A DNA stretch of 64,000 bases from Hyposmocoma kahamanoa (GCF_003589595.1 NW_020654422.1:13987544-14051543), one strand, 5' to 3'; counted from the first letter of the stretch, positions 32,486 to 43,869 are shown. Made by a program: numbers and translations. Notes: generated from the sequence alone by a model not told the origin.

Positions 32486-33589
32486 GCACTGTATAGATTA
32501 CATGTTTACCGCTGACTAATAGAATTACTGCTACTAACGTAGGGACATTAGTAGAATTAGAAATGTTTAGTGTAGTTTATTTAATCTCTTATCATCCTAG
32601 AATATCAACTTCAACATTATCATTTCAGCCCAAAGACGCCACAACGACCGATCTTCTGTTGCTTGCGCTCTGCAGAAGAACGAGAGAGAGAGAACTCCCA
32701 GGACCTATCGGCTATAGGTTCTGCGAGCAATGTGCCCACTTAAGTTTTCCAATTCTTATATTCTTCCTAAATTCAATTCTTCTTTCTTTTCAAAATGAAA
32801 TTCAAAGAAATATTTCGCGTACCTACACAAAATACGGCACAAATTTTTTGGACCCCATTTGAGATTTCGTTATAGGAAAGTTGTTAACCCACTACGGTTT
32901 TAAAAGTCCTTGTACGTTCCCTGGTGACTCAAACTATTCGAAGAAGTTGAGAACGACGTTTTATTCGTTTTGACCACAACTACTCGTATGATAATATATT
33001 GTAACTAAATATAATGCAATCACAACTTAAGTTAAGGAATTCTTCTACACCAATTAAAGCTCAAAGGTTCGTTTCACAAGAGTACAACATAAATTTTCTT
33101 GTGTCAAGATGGTATAATAAATTGAAATTCTATTCAGAAAGTGTTGTCTCTCTAAGGAAAATATTAACGGCATAATTAAGCAAAATTCAATTAACGAGGG
33201 CAGTGTTTTGGGGTTAGAATATACTCTTTTGTATAAGAGAATGAAATATTTCTCCCCTTTTTTATTTTAATGCACGTTTACGGTTACACCTCTTATGAGG
33301 AGAGAATTAATTGTGTTTTATTTTAGTAGATATATGTAACCGTATACTCCATTTCCGAGCAAGGGCTTTTTCCAAAAGTTTTTCTTTGAAATAATTTTCA
33401 ACTTCATTTAGAATAAATTAGCTATCAAAATACGGTTAGGAACTCCAAGATAGGTAACTAAACTAATCATAATCAATGCGGCGGTAGAATCGAGATAGAA
33501 TTTCAACATGCAAACATTCTATACCAATTACCTATTCATAAGGTGCCCGTAATTTGATCATTAACGCAGCCCCTTTTTGTATCCTTGTG
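32486..33589. other. No recognisable feature
   Basis: AT-rich. A 99-codon open frame at 32,563-32,862 shows no domain. Confidence 0.4.
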
Positions 33590-33772
33590 TCCGAAGATTC
33601 GGTTTCGGTGTAGTTCGAATGTTTTTGAATCAATGCTATACCAACTAAGCGTCTGGCACGGTATGCTACAAGACGTCGATTCGAATTCGGCCGGATGGAA
33701 GAAATTTTTTCTGAGTGCGTTACTAGCGGAGTAATTTCACATGAAAAATAATTGAATATCAATTCAATAAAA
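33590..33772 (+). mobile_element. SINE C copy with inverted A box
   Basis: The head should read GCTTAGTTGGTATAGC then GTCTGGCACGG, as in the 34.5-kb array. Here 33,635-33,650 reads GCTATACCAACTAAGC, its exact reverse complement, followed by the normal GTCTGGCACGG. Downstream, GACGTCGATTCGAATTCGGC (B box), TTTTTTCTGAGTG and the ATAATTGAATATCAATTCAA tail are in the normal order. Confidence 0.8.
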
Positions 33773-34499
33773 ATTTAAATATAAAGAACATTGTTATATT
33801 ATTTACGTTGAAAATAATGCAATGAAATGTAATATTTACCAGACATACAGGAAAGGAATCGCGCGGGGAAGCTTCTGTCTTGCACAATATTTACCAATTA
33901 AGATAAAAATTTTAATTTATTCATTTTTCTGGGACCCCACTGATTAACTTAAGGCGGCTTCCGACGGTCTGTGTTTTTATCAGTTTCCTCGCACAAGCTC
34001 GCACTTGCGCGCTTATGGAGAAGTCTTGGTCGTACCCAAACGCGTCTGAAGCGGTGCACGGATCAATGCATAGCAAAAAATAGACGGCGCCGGTGTGCGG
34101 TGTAAATAAATGGTTAATTATCAATTTGAAATACGGAACCAGTGTGTGGCTGTCGGTGGTGGTCCTCCTTGCAATCTATAGAATCACTCACCGTTGGAGT
34201 CCGCCTACAAGCGCGCTTAACAAATTTAACGCCCTGACATTTTCGCGACAAGAATCAAAAGCCGAATCGGTTTCTCCCAATAAAATCTCCTTTCTATAAT
34301 ATAGCCCAATTATTCATATACACGATAAAATCAAGCTATTTCCTCGCTTCATTTACGTAAAATCTATTATGCTTTATAGTGCTAACATGTCAAAGCTTCA
34401 TTATAAAATCATTATGTATTATGGCTTGGCAGTATTGTTGAGGAAGTTTTATTTTTTGATGAATTTCATTATAGGCTTAAATTTCATTATGCTGGTGAC
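33773..34499. other. Mostly featureless; GC-richer stretch at 33,940-34,300
   Basis: AAGGCGGCTTCCGACGGTCT and following sequence is richer in CpG than the surroundings, like other small dispersed elements here, but its ends are unclear and no gene is supported. Confidence 0.3.
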
Positions 34500-34521
34500 A
34501 ATTTAAGGGATAATTAAATTT

Positions 34522-35385
34522 TTATTGAATTGATATTCAATTATTTTTTGTGAAATTACTCCACTAGTTTGTTATAATTATTAATACAAAGATCGAACAC
34601 TCAGAAAAAACACTCAGAAAAAATTCCTTCGATTCGGTCGGATTCGAACCGACGTCTTCTTGCATACCGTGCCAGACGCTATACCAACTAAGCCACAGAA
34701 CGAACAAACGGACCTCACGAATTTTTCTATGTGCTTGCGTCGTGTCTTTGTACTTGGTCTTTCAACGACTTTTTAGTCGTAGCGCCATCTATGAGAAATC
34801 TTTAACAGATTTATCACCCAGTTAGTACCTTTACAGCTACCAGTCCTGGCGAGAGATGTCGCTATTCACTGTATTAATTACATTTTTATTGAATTGATAT
34901 TCAATTATTTTTTGTGAAATTACTCCTCTAGTTTGTTATAATTATTCATACAAAGATCGAACATTCAGAAAAAACACTCAGATAAAATTCCTTCGATCCG
35001 GTCGGATTCGAACCGACGTTTTCTTGCATACCGTGCCAGACGCTATACCAACTAAGCCACGGAACGAACCAACGAACCTCACGAATTTTTCTATGTGCTT
35101 GCGTCGTGTCTTTGTACTTGGTCTTTCAACGACTTTTTAGTCGTAGCGCCATCTATGAGAAATCTTTAACAGATTTATCACCCGGTTAGTACCTTTACAG
35201 CTACCAGTCCTGGCGAGAGATGTCGCTATTCACTGTATTAATTAAATTTTTATTGAATTGATATTCAATTATTTTTTGTGAAATTACTCCACTAGTTTGT
35301 TATAATTATTAATATTTCCGACCGGATCAAAGGAATTTTTTCTGAGTGTTTTTTCTGAGTGTTCGATCTTTGTATTAATAATTAT
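34522..35385 (-). mobile_element. Tandem SINE C array, 364-bp units, inserted as one piece
   Basis: Two nearly identical units start at 34,519 and 34,883. A third begins at 35,247, giving an exact 364-bp period twice. On the minus strand each full unit holds a tRNA-like head (A box TGGCTTAGTTGG, B box GGTTCGAATCC). The third unit breaks off after about 67 bp and folds back: the TTATAATTATTAATA arm at 35,299 returns as its complement at 35,373-35,387. A 22-bp sequence beginning AATTTAAGGGATA flanks the whole array (34,500-34,521 and 35,386-35,407) with one mismatch. Confidence 0.85.
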
Positions 35386-35407
35386 AATTTAAGGGATAGT
35401 TAAATTT

Positions 35408-35905
35408 AGGCAAAATGAAAACTAAGCAAAATTGTTACGGTACCCAAAAGAATTTCATATGGTACACAATAGACTTTCATATTTTACACAACAAAATGGT
35501 ACAGAGTCCAAGCTGTTATATTATATTGTTAAAGTAGTTAATCTCTTATAGCAAATCATTTGAATTAATACATTTGGTATTACGCGAACTAACTTAATAT
35601 AGACCAGTCTATACGTAGGTATTCAAAATATCTTTTTGGCGATGGGGCTTTTAGATGTCGCTCAACGTAAATTGATAGTTGTAAATATCAGTCCGATTAC
35701 ATACTAACAAGTCATTTGATTTTGTTTCCAGACTTAGAGATGCTTTTAGTATAATTTGAAACATGTAATGAATTTATTTTTATTAAAAATGTAATTATGA
35801 CGTTGGAAGACGCTAAATAATTATTTTAATAATAATTTCACCATTATTAATACAATACATTTAAATTAATTAAAAGAATTACAGTGTACTGGTGTTGATA
35901 GGCAG
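35408..35905. other. No recognisable feature
   Basis: AT-rich; no supported gene or repeat. Confidence 0.4.
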
Positions 35906-36250
35906 ATATATAGATAGATAAACACTTTATTCAATGATATAATACAAATACAGATTAAGCATAAAAGAAAAAACAAAACATGATTGTCGTAGAAGTGAAA
36001 CAGCGCTGACTCAACATATGCCAAAGTTTCCTAAGGCGCTGGTTATCAGTCAGGACCAACGAGAGGGATTAAATTATTTGAAAGGAAAAATATTGTGTTG
36101 GGGCTACTTGTAAGTAAAAATTACTTGTGTTAGAAACCCCGCTTTTCCAAGTTACAATTTTTTTTATATATTCGTAAGGCAATTAAAATTAATTATTCAG
36201 AAAAACTTAAAAAACATGATCTTCATGTGCAAAATTTAAAATAAAATTAT

Positions 36251-36268
36251 AGTGTGTGTGTGTGTGTG

Positions 36269-36312
<44 letters not shown>

Positions 36313-36357
36313 TTTGTGTGTGTATGTGTGTATGTGTGTGTGAGTATGTGAGATTGC
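36251..36357. repeat. (TG)n microsatellite
   Basis: Long, slightly interrupted TG/CA tract, the largest microsatellite in the window. Confidence 0.9.
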
Positions 36358-36487
36358 GCGTATGTGTAACAGAACTTATGAGTACTATTTATCTATTTAT
36401 GTCATGAAATATTTTGTTATTCACTTACTTTTTTGTTTCTTTAGTTTATACAAGTCAAGCAATGTATACGGGGTTACTCACCAATTT

Positions 36488-37600
36488 TTATTCGGGCGTC
36501 AATATCATTATACGTTTTTTTAAGCTAGTCCTGCAGAGTATTTTTATTTCCCGGGAAGTTTTTAAATAAATGTTACTTTCTTTGTTCACAATATTGTAAA
36601 GATAGATTGATAATTTTATAAGTTGTCTTTGAACATAGGTCGTACGTACCCCAATCTCGTGGGCTACCTTGTAATGCCGCCGTCTCTGGAGAAGTGCAGG
36701 ATTAAAATGTAAAGTTTTATGAGTTTGTAAGATAAATAACTTTCCAGCCGTAAAGACATTAGTTTCAAGGTAAAGGGTTTCTGTAGGAAATCTATATGGT
36801 TTAAATTCATTACTTTTAACAAGGATTGTTGCGCCCTTTTTAAGTGTAAAATTTTGTTTTATTTGCTCCACCCCAAACCGGCAAGCAGAAGCTTATAACT
36901 GATTGTGCTAGTTGTTTATAAACATCTTTTATAAGTTTTTTGTCAAGTACATGTCTAACCATGACCATGGAACCTGTAAAGGGCCCGAAACGTCGGTTTG
37001 TTTGAAACAACAAACATACGCGATTTAAATCCGGAAAAATAGTTTCATTTCCTATGTGTAACAATCGCGAAAACCTAAGAACTCGATACACTTCTAAGTT
37101 TTTAAAATCCATATAAGGTGCCTGATTCTATTTTTTACTAGCTCTATATGATGATGCCATGATAAGCGCTGATCAACCATTACCCCTAAGTATTTTATTG
37201 AAGAGACTTTTTTTATGAATTCACAGGAACACGTATCCAGATTAACACAAGTGTGGATTTTAAGTGAGAAATTATTATTGGGTTGAGTGATATTATTTAT
37301 CATGATACAAATGTAATTCGTCTTTCATGTGTTCAAGTCAGCAAGTTTGTGTATAACCATTTCGTTATTTTATGAAGTCGGTTTTCCGCAGAGCTACGTA
37401 CTGACTCCCATGGACGTCCAGTGAATACCACGGCAGTGTCATCAGCGTAGCAGAAGACGTGTCTATTTTCTAGTTTCATTTTACACAAATAATCTATGTA
37501 AATAAGAACTGACCCTTGCGGGACGCCAAAGTTCGCGTCCTTCTCCTCGCTGATGAAGCTACCTATTTTCACAATCTGTTTCCGGTTGTGTAGGTTGTGT
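36488..37600 (-). pseudogene. LINE reverse transcriptase, C-terminal half, broken
   Basis: The relic starts near VKIGSFISEEKDANFGVPQG and reaches the catalytic YADD in CYADDTAVVFTGRPW. It continues through FIKKVSSIKYLGVMVDQRLS, a thumb-like region. After a G insertion it resumes as VRHVLDKKLIKDVYKQLAQS, VISFCLPVWGGA and FKPYRFPTETLYLET. The C-terminal tail follows to 36,488. Several frame changes and stops separate the pieces. The LPVWGGA and KPYRFP motifs place it in a jockey/CR1-related clade different from the 21.5-kb element. Confidence 0.75.
36955..37091 (-). mobile_element. Family G, half-length form
   Basis: Minus-strand G from TCGAGTTCTTAGG to ACCATGG, without the return arm, inserted in the reverse transcriptase relic. 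TTAGAAGTGTA and TTAGACATGTA flank it (9 of 11 match), which fits a decayed target duplication. Confidence 0.75.
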
Positions 37601-37742
37601 AGGTAATCCTCAAAAAGTAGTAGCTGTGTTCCTCGGATATAATAGCTTTTTTATTAAATACACTACAGCATAATCTTTCTTGAGGGTTATATCTGTCAAG
37701 TAAACTAATCACTGTTTGTATTATGATTAAAAACAAAAGTTA

Positions 37743-37845
37743 TTGTAGCAGTAGAGCTCCTTGTGAAAGATTTCATTCAGGGAAGTACTGCCACGTTACC
37801 TATTTCTGCCACCAAGCAATAATGTCAGCATTACCTACTGTGTAA
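37743..37845 (+). repeat. Family F, 5' fragment
   Basis: GCAGTAGAGCTCCTTGTGAA, AGTACTGCCACGTTACCTAT and GCCACCAAGCAATAATGTCA, then stops matching. Confidence 0.7.
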
Positions 37846-38884
37846 ACGAAGTCAAGTTCAGTGTACTTCAAAATTCTTATTTTATCTGTTCTTTCTAGAG
37901 CTCAAAACATTTAACTTAAAACAAATTATGTTCCTCACCCCACCTGACTGATTTACAATTAAAAAATTGTGATTTCTATATAATCAAGATAGTTTTACGT
38001 TTCCAAGGATTAAGCACTGAATAAACTCACACATACGTTCACACGAGTTATCAAATCTATTTTTCAGTGGGATAGGTACAGATAGCGCGTCTTAACTTGC
38101 GACATTTTTGATATATCGCTTAAGCTTCCTTTTTTAGCATCAATCATTTCAATATTTTCCCTAGCCTTTTTAAAATATCTTCAAATAACATATATGAATT
38201 GTATTATCTGGTGAAATCTGGTAAATTTGTAATCCCAAAAGTGAATAACTGTAATGGTAATAGAACTTTAGAGAAACGTGTTCGATACGGCTTACCAGAG
38301 GTTATTCCACATGAAATTAAAAGGGGTATTTTTTTTTAAATGTTAAAAAATCATTATTTGAAAAAATTTTATTGAATAGGTAGTAATTATTTTATTTGAG
38401 AGTCTATACAACCTGAAATGTCTTTGATTGATTCTGCATAACAGTGAAAGTGTCGAATTACTTTGGAAGAAAAATATAGTAAAATTGAGGATATATGTGT
38501 GTGCACACTGATTACTATACGGTGTGAAAACACGATTCCTAAAAATTTTCACGATAGATAAAACACAAGCTTACCTCGAAATTTTACAACAAAACGAGGA
38601 CGAAATTTTACAACAAAACGAAGAACTAAATAGAACACGTACAGCATACAATATACATTTTTCAAATGGCTATAATTTCGTTTGAAAAAAAAAATTCTCA
38701 AATAAAGCCAGTGAATGTCCTAGCCGCTTCATTCACGTAAAATGAAACATATTAGCATGGCAAAAATTTATATTCCTCTGGAGTATTTTTAACCACATTG
38801 AGTGTCAGTTTGTAAGTTTTTGCTCAATTGACACTCGTTTCGATCCTGCTAACAGTATATACAGTTTTGTAGAACTATGTTTAG
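37846..38884. other. No recognisable feature
   Basis: AT-rich. CGAAATTTTACAACAAAACGA is repeated in near-tandem at 38,577-38,623. Confidence 0.4.
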
Positions 38885-39190
38885 TTAAGAAAATTGTCTT
38901 CGATGTATTTTTTGTAAAATGCAGGCAGTAAAATGTCCGCTATAGGGGGAAAGCCCATTCAAGGCCTTCCACCGATCAAGATCATCTATCGTCTCTGGCC
39001 AACCCTTGAAGTACGCATTTAGATAGGCGCCATTACTATCCACATCGATGTCGTCGACATCCATCAAGAACACGTATAGACAATCCTCGTGACCCTTTAG
39101 GGTTGCATCTTCAACACATCGCACATGACAACTAACATAAAAAGTTGTGTTGTCCCGACATTTTGAAATAAAATCGTATACGAATGACAT
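38885..39190 (-). CDS. Intact 101-codon orphan ORF
   Basis: An ATG-to-stop frame with a TAA immediately before the ATG, so the start is fixed if it is translated unspliced. Codons are balanced (GAC, GTC, GCC, TTC are frequent) inside an AT-rich flank. The predicted protein is acidic in the middle (MDVDDIDVDSNG) and has five cysteines: four in the first 40 residues and one in HFTACILQ. It shows a compositionally rich region, YLNAYFKGWPETIDDLDRWK. There is no signal peptide or membrane segment. I do not recognise the family. It could be a real small gene, an exon, or part of a mobile element or an old viral insertion; context gives no partner. Confidence 0.4.
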   Translation of the reverse strand: MSFVYDFISKCRDNTTFYVSCHVRCVEDATLKGHEDCLYVFLMDVDDIDVDSNGAYLNAYFKGWPETIDDLDRWKALNGLSPYSGHFTACILQKIHRRQFS

Positions 39191-39785
39191 TTATAACGCA
39201 ATTTTTGAGATAATACTATGTTAGTTATCATGTGCGATACCGTCCCTTAAGATGCTACTAAACGTAACGTTTAATTCCGATTATGTTTACTTGTTTATAT
39301 CATAACATGCGAACATTGAATTCAGAATTGAATAAGGTAAATTTTTTTTCCATTCAAGTAGTCTATATAAAAGAAAATCGGGTTTTTCCTTGGCCCGGGG
39401 GCCAGTCTCACGTGCACTTTAGCAGTTTAGTACATTCTAACATTGTCTCGGATACATGTGTATTTAAAGCTAATGTTACTAGGTATTATTATTGTAATTA
39501 CTTCTAAATCACAAATTCGAAAATGTACTAAGTATATACTTAGCTCAGAAACTACTGAAACTGATCCAAACTTGAGCATTAAACGATATCTTCTGCTACT
39601 ATCGATTAGCGAATAAGTTATATTATGTTTGCTCGATATTCGGAAGTTTGCCAATATTGCCTAGTATCGGAGTTGATTATCTGGCGGTGGCAACAAATAT
39701 AGGGTGTTAGAAAATGGTCCAAAAAGACTTGCCTATTATAGTAAAATACAAAATTTTAGCTCAAATGCTCCTGCTCCTCTCTAGT
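39191..39785. other. No recognisable feature
   Basis: AT-rich with no supported gene. The short open frames on both strands overlap each other. Confidence 0.4.
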
Positions 39786-40015
39786 TGTTCTACTTTGATT
39801 GATATGGGAAATTTAATTTGAAATTTACCATGACCAGGGAAAACATCATGTTGAAACCTGCACGTCGAAGAAAGCTTGCAACCTTCGAAAAACGTGTAAA
39901 GTCTCGAACCCGCATTGGGCCAGCTAGGCAGGCGATGGCCTAAATCTTCGCCTGAGAGGAGACCCGTACCCAGCAGTGGGACGTATTCAATGGGTTGATG
40001 ATGATGAAAAATTGC
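39786..40015 (+). mobile_element. SINE E, 5'-truncated, with ATGATG tail
   Basis: The tRNA head is missing. The body TAATTTGAAATTTACCATGA, CCTTCGAAAAACGTGTAAAG, GCATTGGGCCAGCTAGGC and GAGGAGACCCGTACCCAGCA leads to GTGGGACGTATTCAATGGGT and TGATGATGATG. This tail type is widespread in moths and butterflies. Confidence 0.8.
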
Positions 40016-40231
40016 GTTTTGAATTGAAATTGAAAAAATGTTTTGCATCAAATAAATTTGATTTTACGAAATTAACTCTCCTTTAATACTTTATTTAGTT
40101 TCTAAAAGTAAATTTACATTCGAATAGTCCGAACGTCAAATAATAATCTCAATACAGAGTACTAAAAAAACCGACCTCAAAAGTACGTGGAATTACATCT
40201 ATTTGCCAAATTTTATTGAAATCGGTTACCG

Positions 40232-40302
40232 GAAAGTGCGCAAACCCGGATCTATCCCCTAGTTCGCCACTATACGGAACTTGACACAGGAGATAATAAA
40301 AA
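40232..40302 (+). repeat. 71-bp direct repeat, left copy
   Basis: From GAAAGTGCGCAAACCCGGAT to the AGATAATAAAA before the I insertion. Repeated at 40,877-40,947 with only a few changes. Confidence 0.85.
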
Positions 40303-40876
40303 TAAATGAGTTTAAAAACACGTCAGAGAAACATAAAATAGGTACTAACATCACATTCCACAAGGAAGTAACGTGTTTCAACTTGTATTTTTATGTAAAT
40401 ATTCACTAAAACTGAAAATTAATTTCGTTGCAACAAGATACGGAAATGTTGCGAAGTAACGGATTTTTTCTCCCCATTTTGCTATTCTGCATAGGCAATA
40501 TCGCGACAGTTGCAGAATTTCTAGAAATGTACAGTAATGTAGCTATTTATGGAATATATTATTAGCCTTCATTAGTTTCATGTGAAAATCATTATTCTTG
40601 TCCATCATACAGGACTCATTTTATAAAATTGTCTTGACCAGACTTAAAACTTCGTAACTAAACTTATTTCAGGCACCTAACACTGACTAAAAAAGCCAAC
40701 GTCAGTTCTCCAAAGTGGTGTATAAACAACTTTCAGGTTCAGGTTCTTTATTGTTATCATGTACTTTTCATGTGTTTATTCACAGATAATATCAGGCTAT
40801 TTATATATCCAAATTTTCATGAACCGAAGTCAAATTCCTTAGTCGCATTTAAACTCACTTTTATGTTTTTATTCAT
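40303..40876. mobile_element. Family I element, copy 1
   Basis: About 574 bp that match 43,870-44,475 closely. Subterminal TGAGTTTAAA at left and TTTAAACTCA at right are inverted. No coding capacity. It sits inside H between 71-bp direct repeats. Confidence 0.75.
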
Positions 40877-40947
40877 GAAAGTCCGCAAACCCGGATTCAT
40901 CCCCTAGTTCGCCACTATACGGAACTTGACACAGGAGATAATAAAAA
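40877..40947 (+). repeat. 71-bp direct repeat, right copy
   Basis: GAAAGTCCGCAAACCCGGAT onward, the partner of 40,232-40,302. The uninterrupted H at 58.5 kb has this region only once. Confidence 0.85.
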
Positions 40948-41265
40948 ACGGTTCACAACACTCTAAGTACATTGAGAGAAAAACGCCGTAAATTGGTGAA
41001 TAACAAAATCAATCATTAAAATAATTGCACATTATAATAAAATTTAGGAGTTATTTATAAAAATGAATCTTCATGCGTGAAAAGCCACTCTGGGAAATGG
41101 ATGATTTTCTTCAAAATTAAATGAAAGTACTATGGAGGTACCCTCTTTCCAACAAAAAAAGAATCATCAAAATCGGTTTACAAATACCGGAGTTATCGCG
41201 TTACATACATACAAAAAAAAACATACAGTCGAATTGAGAACCTCCTCCTTTCTTTGAAGTCGGTT

Positions 41266-43149
41266 AATAATGTAAAACCTACATACGTGAGAAAGTACAT
41301 GAACAGAACTGGCAATATTTACTATATTTACATAGAATACTCGTGCCCATATACATGTTACACGTGGTTTGTTTACAGTTCGGTGTTACAAAGATTTTAA
41401 TTGAAAGAAGTATTTTGAAGTAGAATCTTTGTATCAGCGAATAGTAAAATATCTGTATCTTTGCCACGCGGTTTTTTCGACGAAGGCGGTAAAATACTCA
41501 TAGCACGCACGCACGTTGCTTAATAAAATACGAATTTCATAAACCCGTTTTGTCGAAATTGCCGTGTGCAAGGGTATATGAAAACTGTGATTTACATTTT
41601 CTCTTCTGTAGTTATTACAAGCGATGTTTTGCTATAATATTGGTTGAACAAAATATAACGATTTGAGTGTCATCGTTTTTGCCATATTTTTTTATACCAT
41701 GTAATATTTGTGACCAAGTTGCCACACTCGATTTTTTCTACTTGGAAATAATGTCACTTTCTCAATATCTATAAAAATGTCACTCTCATCTCTTTTGCAC
41801 AATAAAACCTATTCTTGATAACGATAGAGATGCCAAGTCGAAATATTTTTGATATTTATTTTAACACACGTTCTTTTTTATCAGTTTTCTTCCGAAGATT
41901 TTGTTCATTACATGAAGAATTTTTAATCTTAAGTAAGTATGCTTGAATTGAAATAACCAAGAGTAAGGAAACGTATAGTCATTTATTACGGTAATCAAAT
42001 CATGTCTTTGACAAAAATTATATCTGTGTCAACATTTTGCCTTTTCTGTCTTTGTACGATGCGGTATCAAATCCTCTACTGCGTCAGACGACTGGTTGTA
42101 TATTGATTTTACATTGAGGATCGACTACATAGACAACCACCGAGAAATTCTGAGAATAACAAATAGTTTGTGGTTAACATCCAGATGGTATTTTCGGTAT
42201 TACTATAATATCTCATTCTCTGTCTCACGAGAATCGACACTTATTATTTTTTCTATTCATAATGGATTAATTAAATTTCGATTTAGCATACCACTCTTAG
42301 GAACATATTGGCATAGCTTCAAAACTGATACGTTCATTTTATTCAGTTTTCTTACGTATTTAGAGATTAGGTGTTTATTTACAACAAAATATAAAACTCG
42401 ATATACCTGAGAATTGTAGAGAGCGATAAATCGAGTGGATAAAATGGAAGTACGGTCTAATGTAGACTGGGCAGGTTAAACAAAATATTTTGATGTATAG
42501 CTGTAAATAAATATGCCGCGAACATTCACTCCCTTTGTTTGCCGGTGGGTAAAGAATGGTCTCTAGAAATGGCTGCGATTTTTTGTGAAGTGAAATAGGT
42601 CGGTTTGTTTCTAAGCGGTGTTTGGGATGGTTACTCTCCATTGCCCGACAATATTTGAGCCGGTAAGATGTTAAAGATTTCTTTTGATACGACTATTATA
42701 TTGAAAACATTAACAAGAAAAGGTCAAGGAAGGCGATGTAAAGAAAGAACAAGGCTTTTAAGTGATTGTGGATTGGCAGAATGAGAGTGCAAATCCTCGA
42801 ATGTGGTAACGTGGAGGTTACGACCCCTGAACGGTTTTAAACGAGAGAGAGAGAGAGGCTGAGCTTATAAAAAAGTATTTTGTGTAATTTTATATAATAC
42901 AAATAATACAGAAATGTAAAATTATGCTAGTAAAATATATGTACATATTTTATAATTCTTCATGAATACCTATATAAAATAAATTATTCATGATAATTAA
43001 ATAAGCAAAGAAAATTAGAATTGTTTAATACAGTTCGTAAGAAATAGAATGTAGTAGTTTGTAAAAATAGCAATTGTGAGTAAGACAACAAAAATAGAAT
43101 AAGATAGAAAAAAGAACAGAGCGTAGGCAAAAGAAGAAACATAGAATAT
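41266..43149. other. No recognisable feature
   Basis: AT-rich. A 104-codon open frame (42,096-42,410) lacks any motif. A GAGAGAGAGAGA tract lies at 42,843-42,857. Confidence 0.4.
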
Positions 43150-43159
43150 NNNNNNNNNN
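43150..43159. other. Assembly gap (10 N)
   Basis: Ten undetermined bases. A fixed run of ten usually stands for a gap of unknown size. Confidence 0.99.
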
Positions 43160-43869
43160 TAGAAAGTAGGCGGGAAACCCACCCGTTGTTGTATGAAAGG
43201 AAGAATGAAAGAAAGATACAGTATGAAGAATGAAAATGCGAGAGGCATAACAGAGAGAACTGGCATGAAAGAATAGATAGTCAGTAAGGTCTCCTATTAC
43301 TTTGGAGGTGTACGTAATAAAAAAAAAATAAAACAGACTACAAATACATTATTAGGTAGATCTAGTCAAGTTGTTTAATAACGTATGTAAGTTTTGTTTA
43401 TACAGCATTAAATACGCGGATATCATGAGTAATACGAAGCTTTTATTTTAATCTGGTTTCACCCCAGATTTCCCCCGTACGTAGCACAAAGGAGATGTTA
43501 CAGTAAATTTGAGTTTATGGTGTCATCGTCACGTTTAGAACGGTGCAGTTGTTGTGTTGATGGTTGTTTTTTTCATATTTTCTACATCTCAGAGATTTGG
43601 TGCACAAGGTCTGAAATCCAAAAAACGAAGCAATACGCGAAGGAGTAGAACAACTAAAGGTTTTTTAAATAAGTAACTTGTTATTACAAACAGATTATTT
43701 TGCCTATTAGCAACCGTAGAATAATAACGAATAGAAACCTAGTTCGCACACGCTAAGTGAGGCAAATTGTAGGGACCCAAATAGGCTTACACGAGCTCGC
43801 GGGGCGTTAGTGCTCAAGGTCAACTTGCGCCGCGAACAGCTCATGAATTTTAGTTAAAAATAACGAAAT
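43160..43869. other. No recognisable feature
   Basis: Purine-rich GAAAGAAAGA sequence beside the gap, then AT-rich sequence. A short GC-richer patch (43,790-43,840) holds no feature I can name. Confidence 0.35.

Larger units (their letters stand above)
35906..37655 (-). mobile_element. Decayed 5'-truncated LINE with (TATC)n-type tail
   Basis: Minus-strand order is a reverse transcriptase fragment (37,600 down to 36,488), a 3' UTR containing a long (CA)n tract, and a 3' end. The 3' end holds an AATAAA-type signal (TTGAATAAAGTGTTTATC) and TATCTATATATC at 35,906-35,920. A G element is inserted at 36,955-37,091. That the 3' end belongs to the same copy as the ORF is inferred from strand and spacing. 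Confidence 0.6.
40169..41265 (-). mobile_element. Family H element, interrupted by I
   Basis: Ends AACCGACCTCAAAAG (40,169) and CTTTGAAGTCGGTT (to 41,265) are an inverted pair, and the inner sequence matches the H copy at 58,539-58,963 in reverse. After removing the I insertion and one of the two 71-bp repeats, the remaining length is close to that copy. No coding capacity is seen. Confidence 0.75.

Noticed and set aside
32563..32862. 99-codon open frame with a hydrophobic stretch
   Set aside because: No start context, no domain, and composition like the flanks.
34522..35385. CRISPR-like direct repeats
   Set aside because: Repeats are 364 bp with no short spacers, in a eukaryotic repeat context; this is a SINE C array.
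36251..36357. (TG)n tract as a functional Z-DNA or regulatory element
   Set aside because: It lies in the 3' region of a dead LINE; microsatellites of this sort are common and no promoter is near.
42096..42410. 104-codon open frame
   Set aside because: AT-rich translation rich in I, F, Y and S with no domain or codon bias.
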